Assembly (NCBI GenBank): GCA_938049125.1
Contig: CALICR010000069.1
Coordinates: 1-18,935, forward strand
DNA length: 18,935 nt
DNA from: an uncultured Clostridia bacterium
GTDB lineage: Bacteria; Bacillota; Clostridia; Oscillospirales; Oscillospiraceae
Direction of reading: 5' to 3'
The translations under genes and the position numbers were made by a program. Shown here one piece after another: positions 7,332 through 14,348 of the stretch (within the stretch, counting starts at the first letter, position 1; the number at the start of each line of letters is the position of its first letter). The notes under the pieces were generated by a model, which did not search any database, was not told the origin of the DNA, and worked only from the letters and a program-made list of their open reading frames with translations.

Positions 7332-8843
7332 TTGAGTATGTTGCACATCGGCTGGTCTGAGATCAGCATCACCCCGGACAAGCGGGTCTCCCTGGCGGGC
7401 CAGTTTGCCGAGCGCATTTCCGAGTACGTGGAAAAGCCCCTGACCGCCACGGCCCTGGCCGTGGACTCCGGCAGCGACCAGATGGTCCTCTGCAGCGTGG
7501 ACCTCGTGGGCGTATCCTACAACCTGACCGCCGCGGTGCGGGAGCGCCTCGCCGGCAACGCCGAGGGCCTCGACCCCGAAAAGGTCATCCTCGCCGCCAT
7601 CCACACCCACACCGCCCCGGTGTATCCCCGCGAGCAGCGCCAGGCCGCCGTCTCCGGCAGCTCCAGCGATTCCCGCCACCTGCTGGAAGCCCTGCTGCCC
7701 CCGGGCAAAAAGTACGTCGAGAGCGCCCCGGTCTCCGAAAATCCCGACATCGCCACGCCGGAGGAGGTCCTGGACCTGCTGGTGGAGCGCCTGAGCGCCG
7801 TGGTCCTGGACGCCTGGCGCAAGCGTGCTCCCGGCTCCTTCACCAACGCCTTCGGCCGCGCCGCCGTGGGCATGTGCCGCCGCGCCGTCTACTCCGACGG
7901 CTCCGCCCAGATGTGGGGCGACACCTCCACCGCCGTCTTCACGGAGCTGGAGGGCGGCAACGACTCCGGCATCGAGCTGCTCTACATCTTTAATGAGAAG
8001 CACGAGCTGACCGGCATCGTCGCCAATCTGGCCTGCCCGGCCCAGTGCGTCCAGCACCGCCTCTTTGTCTCTCCCGACTTCTGGGGCGAAACGAAGCTGC
8101 TGCTCCGCAAGCACTTCGGCCGCGACCTGTTCCTGCTGCCCCTGTGCAGCGCCGCCGGCGACCAGTGCCCCGTGGACCTCATCCGCTGGGTCGAGCCGGA
8201 GAGCGACGTCCATGATCCCAACCTCAAGCGCACGAATCCCCCGAAGCGCAAGGCTGACCCCTCCATGTTCGACCTGGCCGGCATGAAAAAGGCAGGCAAG
8301 CGCATCGCCAACGAGATCATCGAGGTCTTCGACGAGGGCCTGGACCCGGTCCAGGAGGACCCGGCCTTTGAGCACCACGTCCATATGATGCAGCTCCCCG
8401 TCCGCCGGGCCACCATGCGCGAGTACAACGAGGCGAAAAAAGCCATCCGCGATTACCTGCGCGACAAGGAGGGCGACGTGGACTTCAACGACGCCGCGGC
8501 GCTCCAGGTCCATCTTGGCATTCTGCGCCGCTACAAGCTCCAGGAGATCATGGACATCCTTGACACCGAGGTCCACATCATCCGCCTGGGCAGCGTTGCC
8601 ATCGCCACGAACCCCTTCGAGCTGTTCCTCGACTACGGCAACCAGATCAAGACCCGCAGCCTGGCGGAGCAGACGTTCCTCGTCCAGCTGGCCAACGGCA
8701 CCGAGGGCTATCTGCCCACGGAAAAGGCCGAGCGCGGCGGCCACTACAGCGCCTTCATCTCCAGCGGTCAGGTCGGCCACGTGGGCGGTGAGCAGCTTGT
8801 CCGCGAAACGCTGAAGGACATCAACCACCTCTTCGCGGAGTGA
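7332..8843 (+). CDS. Ceramidase-like (PF04734-type) hydrolase, substrate unknown
   Basis: 503 residues, cytoplasmic (no signal peptide). The N-terminus IGWSEISITPDKRVSLAGQF, the AAIHTHTAP motif (H91, H93), CSAAGDQCP (272-280), TNPFELFLDYG (E430) and GTEGYLP (Y460) follow the order of the neutral/alkaline ceramidase N-terminal domain family. Known ceramidases bind zinc through two His, a Glu and a Tyr. Here the second His position seems to fall in ANLACPAQCVQ (231-241), with no histidine at the usual CHP position. The immunoglobulin-like C-terminal domain of true ceramidases is absent. I favour the TTG at 7332, 11 bases after GGAGG; the ATG at 7338 is the alternative. Co-regulation with a sugar ABC transporter suggests that it cleaves an imported amide or glycoside rather than ceramide (inference). 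Confidence 0.75.
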   Translation: MSMLHIGWSEISITPDKRVSLAGQFAERISEYVEKPLTATALAVDSGSDQMVLCSVDLVGVSYNLTAAVRERLAGNAEGLDPEKVILAAIHTHTAPVYPREQRQAAVSGSSSDSRHLLEALLPPGKKYVESAPVSENPDIATPEEVLDLLVERLSAVVLDAWRKRAPGSFTNAFGRAAVGMCRRAVYSDGSAQMWGDTSTAVFTELEGGNDSGIELLYIFNEKHELTGIVANLACPAQCVQHRLFVSPDFWGETKLLLRKHFGRDLFLLPLCSAAGDQCPVDLIRWVEPESDVHDPNLKRTNPPKRKADPSMFDLAGMKKAGKRIANEIIEVFDEGLDPVQEDPAFEHHVHMMQLPVRRATMREYNEAKKAIRDYLRDKEGDVDFNDAAALQVHLGILRRYKLQEIMDILDTEVHIIRLGSVAIATNPFELFLDYGNQIKTRSLAEQTFLVQLANGTEGYLPTEKAERGGHYSAFISSGQVGHVGGEQLVRETLKDINHLFAE

Positions 8844-8890
8844 TCTTCTGCCCGCGCGTCCCCCGGTCCGCCGCCGGACGCGCGGGTATC

Positions 8891-8898
8891 TTTCGAAA
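8891..8898. promoter_or_regulatory. TTTCGAAA operator upstream of lacI
   Basis: Perfect palindrome centred at 8894.5, 27 bp upstream of the predicted -35 of the regulator gene. A half site, CGAAAAAA, has its CG centred at 8914.5, again exactly 20 bp away, and it is the left arm of the inverted repeat that overlaps the -35 box. The placement suggests autoregulation. Confidence 0.65.
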
Positions 8899-8913
8899 TT
8901 CAATGCAACTGCG

Positions 8914-8937
8914 CGAAAAAATTGTTGAATTTTTTCG
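8914..8937. repeat. 10-bp inverted repeat over the lacI -35 region
   Basis: CGAAAAAATT (8914-8923) and AATTTTTTCG (8928-8937) are perfect inverted copies around GTTG. The repeat covers the predicted -35 hexamer. It could be a wide operator built from two outward CGAAA half sites, or a modest stem ending the hydrolase transcript. It is AT-rich, so a weak terminator. Confidence 0.6.
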
Positions 8938-8953
8938 TTCAGGCTGGTATGCT
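8925..8953 (+). promoter_or_regulatory. Extended -10 promoter of the lacI gene
   Basis: TTGAAT (8925-8930), 17-bp spacer, TATGCT (8948-8953) preceded by TGG, giving an extended -10. The predicted start near 8960 leaves about 40 nt before the TTG start codon. It lies 81 bp past the hydrolase stop; some read-through from the hydrolase is also possible because I see no strong terminator between them. Confidence 0.55.
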
Positions 8954-8999
8954 GATAACGGCGAGGCTCCGGCCGCGCCCATCGAAGGGAGGAACGGAA

Positions 9000-10034
9000 T
9001 TGCTCACGCTGCGACAGCTGGCTGGCTTAGCCGGCGTATCCACGTCCACGGTCTCCAAAGCCCTCAACAATTCGCCGGACATTTCGGCGGAAACCCGGGA
9101 CCAGATTCTGGAGCTTGCGACCCGGCACGGCTATCAGCGGAAATTCCGCAAGAAAAGCGCCGCAAAGCCGGGAATCTCCGGCCCGAAGATCGGGCTGATC
9201 TACTCGGACGTCGTCAGCCGCTATTATTCAAAGCTCATCCAGGCTTACAACGTCAAGCTTGGGGCCATGGACGGCGTGCTGCTGGCCTGCGACGCCCAAT
9301 TTTCCCCGGAGCGCGCCATTGAGCTGTGCAATTATCTGGACCAGCAGTGCCACGTGGACGGCATCATCTCCATCTACGGCTCGCTGGAGCTTTTCGCCTC
9401 CCTGCCCCGGACCCGGGCGCCCCTGGTGGGCAGCCTCGGCATCAACGCCCTCGACGCACTGGTGAACGGCAGCTTTCCCTATGACTACATCTGCGTCAAC
9501 GCCAAGACCGGACTCTCGCAGGCCGTTGATTTTCTGGTCCGGAACGGCCACCGCCGTATCGCCTTCCTTGGCGAAACGCGCTCCAGGATTCGCCAGGACA
9601 TCGTCGTGGACCTGCTGGAGCAGGCCGGCCTGCCCCTCCAGCCCGGCTATCTGCGCGTCACGGAGCACCGCTTCGAGGAGGCGGGCTACGAGACCATGCA
9701 CGCCCTGCTCGAGGAGGGCCTGCGTCCCACCGCCGTGCTCTGCGGCTATGACGACATCGCCGTCGGCGCCTCCAAGGCCATTTTCGAGGCAGGCCTCCGG
9801 ATCCCGGAGGACATCTCCCTCATCGGCTACGACAACACCCGGGTCCGGCTCTACAACCAGCGGATGCTGGCCTCGGTCAACAGCTTCGTGGAGGACCAGG
9901 TGCGCATCGTCATGGCCATGCTGATGAAGCGGATCTCCGGCCCCTCGGACCGGGTCATCCAGAACGTCAGCCTCCAGACCGCCTTTCTCCCCTACGAGAC
10001 CGTCGGCCCCGCCCCGGCGAACGAAAATCGGTAA
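9000..10034 (+). CDS. LacI-family transcriptional regulator (likely TTTCGAAA-binding)
   Basis: 344 residues from a TTG start at 9000, with GGGAGG 7 bases upstream. The start is set by the DNA-binding domain: TLRQLAGLAGVSTSTVSKAL (3-22) is the helix-turn-helix and must begin within a few residues of the N-terminus, followed by the hinge-side PDISAETRDQILELATRHGY. From about residue 57 a periplasmic-binding-protein-like effector domain follows, with VDGIISIYGS, RRIAFLGE, PTAVLCGYDDIAVGA and ISLIGYDNT. It sits inside the regulon it probably controls, between hydrolase and binding protein, and four surrounding promoters carry a CpG-centred palindrome of LacI type. The inducer is unknown; sugar or glycoside is likely. 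Its own terminator isolates it from the next gene. Confidence 0.93.
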   Translation: MLTLRQLAGLAGVSTSTVSKALNNSPDISAETRDQILELATRHGYQRKFRKKSAAKPGISGPKIGLIYSDVVSRYYSKLIQAYNVKLGAMDGVLLACDAQFSPERAIELCNYLDQQCHVDGIISIYGSLELFASLPRTRAPLVGSLGINALDALVNGSFPYDYICVNAKTGLSQAVDFLVRNGHRRIAFLGETRSRIRQDIVVDLLEQAGLPLQPGYLRVTEHRFEEAGYETMHALLEEGLRPTAVLCGYDDIAVGASKAIFEAGLRIPEDISLIGYDNTRVRLYNQRMLASVNSFVEDQVRIVMAMLMKRISGPSDRVIQNVSLQTAFLPYETVGPAPANENR

Positions 10035-10037
10035 AGT

Positions 10038-10080
10038 TGCGCCCGGTTTTGCGCTGGCAAAACCGGGCGCAGCCGTTTTT
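10038..10080 (+). terminator. Strong intrinsic terminator after lacI
   Basis: A perfect 15-bp stem, TGCGCCCGGTTTTGC with its complement at 10057-10071, has a GCTG loop and is followed by GCCG then TTTTT. It begins three bases after the lacI stop. Confidence 0.9.
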
Positions 10081-10231
10081 AGGGCCTGTTTCCCGTCTTT
10101 TTTGGGCCCTCTAAAAGCCCGTACGCTCCATTTTTGTTATATAAACGACCAATTTTTTTGCTCAAATTGTTCTTATTGCATAATTTATCTTGTTTTCTTC
10201 CGTATGCTTTGTACAAAATTCTGGAGGCGCA

Positions 10232-10260
10232 TTGACAGCCTCAGAAAATCTTGCTAAACT
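10232..10260 (+). promoter_or_regulatory. Sigma-A promoter for the solute-binding protein
   Basis: TTGACA (10232-10237), 17-bp spacer, TAAACT (10255-10260) with TGC before it, giving an extended -10. An AT-rich stretch (about 10130-10215) lies upstream and could act as an UP element. The predicted start is near 10267. Confidence 0.78.
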
Positions 10261-10269
10261 AAATTTGTA

Positions 10270-10297
10270 ATTCGAAACAAGATGAAATGTTTCGAAA
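10270..10297. promoter_or_regulatory. Tandem TTTCGAAA operators, binding-protein promoter
   Basis: ATTCGAAA (10270-10277, one mismatch) and TTTCGAAA (10290-10297) have CG centres at 10273.5 and 10293.5, exactly 20 bp apart. The first centre is 13.5 bp beyond the -10 box. Both numbers equal those of the hydrolase promoter. Both boxes lie in the transcribed leader, so repression by blocking initiation or early elongation is expected. Confidence 0.8.
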
Positions 10298-10319
10298 ATC
10301 TATCTATCGGGAGGAAATT

Positions 10320-11783
10320 ATGAAAAAGCTACTCGCCCTGCTTCTGGCCCTTGTCATGGTCCTGAGTCTGGCCGCATGTGGATCCAAGGCCGATGATACC
10401 GCGAAAGACGAGCCCGCAGCCAACACCGAAGCCAACAAGACCGAAGAAAAAACCGAAGAGAAAACCGAGGAAAAGACCGAAGAGCCCGCCGATACCTCTG
10501 CGGAAGGCGACGTCGAGGTCGTCAAGTTCTTCTGCTCCGTCGGCGCTTACCTGGCTACCCTCCAGGATGAGATCAACAAGTGGAATGAAGGCGCCGGCAA
10601 GGAAGCGGGCGTCTACATCGAGCTCCAGAGTGAGATCAACGACAACACCACCGTGTTCGAAGGCCTGATGCAGTCCGGCAACTACGTGGACATCGCCGAC
10701 GGCTTCGGCTCCAACGCCCCCGCCTACGACCTCAACGGCTGGATCAAGGACCTCAACGAGATCGACAACGACGACCTCAAGGCCCTCATCGAGAGCTACA
10801 AGGAATATATGCTCCCCGGCCTGAGCTACATCAACGGCAAGACCGTTTCCCTCCCCCTCGAAGTCGTTCCCATCAAGCTGGCCGTCAACACCGACCTCTT
10901 TGAGAAGTTCGATCTCGAGCTCCCCAAGACCTGGGCTGACGTCGTCGAGGCCGCCAAGGTCATCACCGAAGGCAGCAACGGCGAAGCCTACGGCTGGGGC
11001 GGCACCACCTGGAGCATTTACTACCGCCGCCTTATCATGAAGGGCAGCATGAGCTCCACCGAGGTCGGCTGGTGGGATCCCAACACCGAGACCTACAGCT
11101 TCTCCCAGTATGAAATCCCCGTGAAGGCCGTCCGTGAGATGTATCAGAACGACTACATCCTGGGCATGGACGATCTGGGCATCGACGAGATCCGCGCCCA
11201 GTTCGCCGCCGGCAAGGTCGCCATGTTCCCGGCGCCTGCCTACGACGTCTCCGTCTACACCCAGCAGTTCCCCGCCGAGTGCAACTGGGCCATCATTGAT
11301 ATGCCCACCTACGAAGAGGGCGAGGCCCCCTATAAGGGCGTCTACCTCGACCGCGTCGGCTCCTACATCATCGCTCCCGCCTATGACAATGCTACCCCCG
11401 AGCATCAGAAGGCCATCGAGACCGCTTACCTGTTCCTGAACAGCGACGAGCTGGCCTCCGTCATCTACGCCAACGGCGGTATGATCCCCTACAAGCAGGA
11501 GATCATCGAGAACACCGAGGTTCTGGTTGATGTTCCCCAGTGGGCTGATATGGCCGACATCACCAACTACACCAGCGTGTTCCTCCGCCCCGACTCCATC
11601 ATCCCGCTCGAAGGCGATACCTATGAGACCGTCTTCAGCTCCATCGTCCACGGCGATCTGGAGTGGGACGAAGAGACCATCTCCGATCTGGAGCAGCGCT
11701 ACAACGATGCCTATGCCATCGCCAAGGCTGACCCGGACATCAACACCGACGACTACGCCTACGCCTACGATCATTCCAAATAA
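10320..11783 (+). CDS. Sugar-binding lipoprotein of an ABC importer (solute-binding family 1)
   Basis: 487 residues. The start is the ATG with GGGAGG five bases upstream. A lipoprotein signal peptide (MKKLLALLLALVMVLSLAAC) has its lipobox LAAC ending at C20, so the mature protein would be tethered to the outer face of the membrane. A charged flexible linker follows, containing four TEEK-like units (41-56). The remainder is a typical CUT1 substrate-binding fold: VEVVKFFCSVGAY, a LPLEVVPIKLAVNTDLFEK segment, LPKTWADVVEAAKVI, and FAAGKVAMFPAPAYDVSVY. Many Trp and Tyr residues suggest carbohydrate stacking. It is a single-gene transcript between its own promoter and terminator, allowing higher expression than the divergent permeases. 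It is predicted to deliver ligand to the permeases at 4845-6640. The ligand is not known. Confidence 0.93.
   Translation: MKKLLALLLALVMVLSLAACGSKADDTAKDEPAANTEANKTEEKTEEKTEEKTEEPADTSAEGDVEVVKFFCSVGAYLATLQDEINKWNEGAGKEAGVYIELQSEINDNTTVFEGLMQSGNYVDIADGFGSNAPAYDLNGWIKDLNEIDNDDLKALIESYKEYMLPGLSYINGKTVSLPLEVVPIKLAVNTDLFEKFDLELPKTWADVVEAAKVITEGSNGEAYGWGGTTWSIYYRRLIMKGSMSSTEVGWWDPNTETYSFSQYEIPVKAVREMYQNDYILGMDDLGIDEIRAQFAAGKVAMFPAPAYDVSVYTQQFPAECNWAIIDMPTYEEGEAPYKGVYLDRVGSYIIAPAYDNATPEHQKAIETAYLFLNSDELASVIYANGGMIPYKQEIIENTEVLVDVPQWADMADITNYTSVFLRPDSIIPLEGDTYETVFSSIVHGDLEWDEETISDLEQRYNDAYAIAKADPDINTDDYAYAYDHSK
10440..10487 (+). repeat. Four 12-bp units encoding a TEEK linker
   Basis: Four imperfect 12-bp units encode TEEK, TEEK, TEEK and TEEP just after the lipid-anchored cysteine. 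The units differ only at synonymous wobble positions apart from the last. The run is a likely spacer between membrane and binding domain and may vary in copy number between strains. Confidence 0.8.
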
Positions 11784-11801
11784 GCATCCCTGACGCGTCG
11801 G

Positions 11802-11832
11802 GAGGCCGCCATAAGGCGGCCTCTCATTTTTT
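11802..11832 (+). terminator. Intrinsic terminator after the binding-protein gene
   Basis: A 9-bp stem, GAGGCCGCC/GGCGGCCTC, with an ATAA loop is followed by TCA and six T residues, 19 bases past the stop codon. Confidence 0.9.
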
Positions 11833-12360
11833 ACCTTCCGGCCCAAACAGCGCAATTCCGATCCGTCGCCGCATCGGAGCACGAATCCGCACCGGAAGAA
11901 ACGCGTGCCGTCCCGCCTCCTCGTCCAATCCTTCGGCGGTGCCCTCCGCCTCTTTGCACACACCCCCGCTTCTGTCCCAGGCGGTCCGCAGAAATGCGCA
12001 CATGACCCCGATCCGGCGCAGTTGTCCTGTCAGTCTGCGCCGCCCAGCGCGGGTCCGCAGCAAAGAGCTGGCAGGATCGGACCGTGTAGGACCGTTGTAC
12101 CGTCTCTTCCGATCCGCTTTCGGATCGGGCAGTGCGCACAGCCCTCGATTGTACGCCGCTGGCGGACACACAGCACGGATGCGGAGCCGTTCCCGCTCCG
12201 CACGGAGAAGCAGCTTCCTTTCTTCCCCATTTGTAGTTCGTTTTCGGAAGTTCCGTAAATTTCGTCTTTCATTTGCGTAGATTTGCGTTAATTCTTTTCC
12301 GCCGGTAAAAAAGTCCGTCCTCTTTGGACGCTTCGAGCCGCGCCGCTGCTGCACAAGCAT
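11833..12360. other. About 530 bp without a credible gene
   Basis: A 178-residue open frame on the minus strand covers most of this stretch, but it is Arg-rich, has no family features and no good ribosome-binding site, so I do not call it. The region contains a perfect 8-bp hairpin, CCGATCCG/CGGATCGG (12109-12128), and a small CGTCC/GGACG stem followed on the minus strand by a T run near 12306-12328. It may be a decayed gene or an unrecognised RNA. I see no tRNA or CRISPR. Confidence 0.4.
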
Positions 12361-12430
12361 ACAAAACCGCCGCTGGGGAGGAACCCCAGCGGCTTTCCTA
12401 TTGATATATCCCTCGGACCGGCGGTTTTGT
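12361..12430. repeat. Nested inverted repeats downstream of the MATE gene
   Basis: An inner 10-bp stem, GCCGCTGGGG/CCCCAGCGGC (12369-12393), partly overlaps the left arm of an outer 11-bp pair, ACAAAACCGCC (12361-12371) and GGCGGTTTTGT (12420-12430). Because the arms share bases, the two full stems compete. Read on the minus strand, the inner stem is followed by GGTTTTGT, so it could serve as a weak back-up terminator for the exporter transcript. Confidence 0.6.
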
Positions 12431-12453
12431 TACAGCCTTTTTCGTTTTTCACC

Positions 12454-12485
12454 AAAAAGCTGCCCGGACCTTCGGCTCAGGCGGC
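12454..12485 (-). terminator. Likely intrinsic terminator of the MATE gene
   Basis: On the minus strand, an imperfect 12-bp stem (12459-12485, two mismatches, short loop) is followed by five T residues, about 36 bases after the exporter's stop codon. Confidence 0.5.
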
Positions 12486-12520
12486 TTTCTGTTTCTTGAT
12501 CTTCCGGGACCGCAGTTTCG

Positions 12521-13867
12521 TTACAGCACCGCCTGTTTTTTCCAGTCGCCCTTCCAGTAGTAGATGACGATGAGGATTGTGCAGAGCGCCCAGCCGAGGG
12601 GATAGCCCAAGGCTACAGCGGTAAAATTATCCACCACATGGCTGACCACGAAGAGGTAAACCTGTCGGAACACCACATAGCTGCCCAGCGTCATGTACAT
12701 GCAGGCCTTCGTCACGCCCGCACCGCACACGGTGCCGCGGTAGACGTTGTCCGGCACGCAGACGAGGAAGAAGGGGGAGAAGAGCCGCACCAGGTGTGCG
12801 CCGTAGCGGATGACCTCCGGATCCCGGTTGAAGAGCCCGACAATCTGCGGCGCAAAGATTATGCAGGGCGTTATGGTCAGTACCGTGGCGGCGAAGCCCA
12901 TCCACAGCGAGCACCGCGTGCCGCGCCGTGCCCGCTCCCAATCCCCCGCACCGAGGTTCTGGCTCACGAAGATGGTGTTCGCCGTGGTGAGCGCCGTCAG
13001 CGGGATCAGCGAGAAGGCGTCCACTTTGTTGTAGCAGGACCAGCCCGCCATGCAGGCGGAGCCGAATCGGTTGATGTAGGCCTGCACAAAGGCGTTGGAC
13101 ACGGACAGCACGCCGGACTGCACCGCAGTCGGCATTCCGATGCTGCAAATGCGCTGCAAAATCGGCCAGTCGAAGCGGATGTGCCGCAGGTCCACCCGGT
13201 ATTCGTTCTTGTCCTTCACCAGTACGAACAGGACGAGGATGGCCGAGAGGAACTGCGCAATGGTGGTCGCGATGGCCGCCCCGGCGATGCCCATGTTGAG
13301 GTCCCGGACAAACACGATATCGAGCACCGTGTTGACCAAGGCCGAAAAGATAAGAAAGTAGAGCGGCCGCCGGGAATCGCCCACGGCCCGGAGAATGCCG
13401 GAGCCGATGTTGTAGAGCAGCAGGCCGCTGAGGCCGATGTAGTAGATGCGCAGATACTCCGCCGCCATGTCGATGACGTCGTCCGGCGTCTTCATCATGC
13501 GCAGGAGCACCGGCGTCGTCAGGATGCCCGCCGCCGTCAGCACGACGCAGAGCACCAGCGACATGGCTATGGTGGTCTGCACCGCCGCATGGACCCGGAC
13601 CTTATCCCGGGCGCCGTAGTACTGGGAGATGACGACGCCCGCGCCGGTGGCGAGACCTGTGAAAAAGCCGATCAGCATATTGAGGATGGGCGACACGCCG
13701 CCCACGGCAGCCAGCGCCTCCTTGCCGACGTAGTTGCCTACGACCACGCTGTCCACGGTGTTGTAGAGCTGCTGGAACAAGCTGCCGATCACGATGGGGA
13801 TGGAGAAGAGGATCAGGTTTTTGGCGATGCTCCCCTTCGTCATGTCGATCTCATGCTGCCGCGTCAT
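12521..13867 (-). CDS. MATE-family multidrug/metabolite exporter
   Basis: 448 residues, the usual length for MATE exporters, cation-driven antiporters of the inner membrane with twelve helices. The N-terminus MTKGSIAKNLILFSIPIVIG then SLFQQLYNTVDSVVVGNYVG is the classical first helix pair, with the QQLYN motif. The internal repeat of the fold is visible: an early VSPILNMLIGFFTGLATGAG and a second-half FSLIPLTALTTANTIFVSQN. The ending WKKQAVL is charged. AGGAA lies about 7 bases before the ATG. It is a single gene with an apparent terminator. No drug-related neighbours are present, so the natural substrate is open. Confidence 0.93.
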   Translation of the reverse strand: MTRQHEIDMTKGSIAKNLILFSIPIVIGSLFQQLYNTVDSVVVGNYVGKEALAAVGGVSPILNMLIGFFTGLATGAGVVISQYYGARDKVRVHAAVQTTIAMSLVLCVVLTAAGILTTPVLLRMMKTPDDVIDMAAEYLRIYYIGLSGLLLYNIGSGILRAVGDSRRPLYFLIFSALVNTVLDIVFVRDLNMGIAGAAIATTIAQFLSAILVLFVLVKDKNEYRVDLRHIRFDWPILQRICSIGMPTAVQSGVLSVSNAFVQAYINRFGSACMAGWSCYNKVDAFSLIPLTALTTANTIFVSQNLGAGDWERARRGTRCSLWMGFAATVLTITPCIIFAPQIVGLFNRDPEVIRYGAHLVRLFSPFFLVCVPDNVYRGTVCGAGVTKACMYMTLGSYVVFRQVYLFVVSHVVDNFTAVALGYPLGWALCTILIVIYYWKGDWKKQAVL

Positions 13868-13935
13868 AGGAAATTCCTCGCTTCCCTCCGGCCGGGGCCG
13901 GATGCAAGTTTGGGACTGTCGCCCGTCTTCGGCCT

Positions 13936-13964
13936 AATATAATACAACTTCTGCCAAAATGGAA
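13936..13964 (-). promoter_or_regulatory. Candidate promoter of the MATE gene
   Basis: On the minus strand TATATT (13936-13941) has a weak TTCCAT (13959-13964) 17 bp upstream. The -10 is fair and the -35 poor; a shifted TATTAT is an alternative. The leader would be about 60 nt. Confidence 0.35.
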
Positions 13965-14081
13965 GCCCGGATCTGCGTTTTTCCTATGAAATTTTTTGTA
14001 TGAATGTGCGCCCCGCCGCACCCCGGAAAACGCGCCGCAGCGGGCCCCGGAACGCATCCGAAGGCCCGCCGCAGGTCCTGC

Positions 14082-14348
14082 TTATTCCGAAAGCGCCGCC
14101 GCAAACGCGCCGCCGGCGGCCTCGAGGGCCGGGAGCAGATAGCTCCGGTTGAAGCGCGTCACGGGCAGCCGGTCCGCCGCCTGCATCTCCATGTCGGCGA
14201 GGACGGACTCCAGCCGGTCGAGACATGGAACGGCGCCCTTGCCGGAGCCGCCGGCACAGGCTGCGAGCAGCGTCTTCTTTCCCGTGAGCAAGTGGTTGTG
14301 CCCCGCGTCGCAGCGGCGGAGCCGGTCCAGGAAGGCCTTCAGGGAGGC
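14082..14348 (-). pseudogene. C-terminal fragment of a flavodoxin-type NAD(P)H/FMN reductase
   Basis: About 88 codons ending in TAA. The peptide SLKAFLDRLRRCDAGHNHLL then TGKKTLLAACAGGSGKG, and the tail LPVTRFNRSYLLPALEAAG, match the second half of small flavodoxin-like oxidoreductases, in which LKAFLDRL follows the flavin-binding loop and GGSG precedes the last sheet. The first half of the domain, with its flavin phosphate loop, is missing. Instead the frame runs without interruption into an Ldh2-family fragment, so this is a chimeric remnant rather than a working gene. No start codon with a ribosome-binding site belongs to it. Confidence 0.72.

Noticed and set aside
7302..8903. 533-codon minus-strand frame opposite the hydrolase
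   Set aside because: Antisense shadow of a gene with clear family motifs and a well-placed promoter on the plus strand.
6753..11850. CGGCCCAAACAGC found near both 6754 and 11838
   Set aside because: A single 13-bp match across a window of this size is expected by chance, and the flanks do not align.
10329..11963. 544-codon minus-strand frame opposite the binding-protein gene
   Set aside because: Val/Gly/Asp-rich shadow of the lipoprotein gene; it also crosses the terminator.
12109..12128. Perfect CCGATCCG/CGGATCGG hairpin
   Set aside because: No T run, no neighbouring gene end and no other copy; not enough to call a terminator or operator.
11824..12360. 178-codon minus-strand frame in the gap before the MATE gene
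   Set aside because: Arg-rich, no recognisable domain, no convincing ribosome-binding site or promoter; it runs into the binding-protein terminator.
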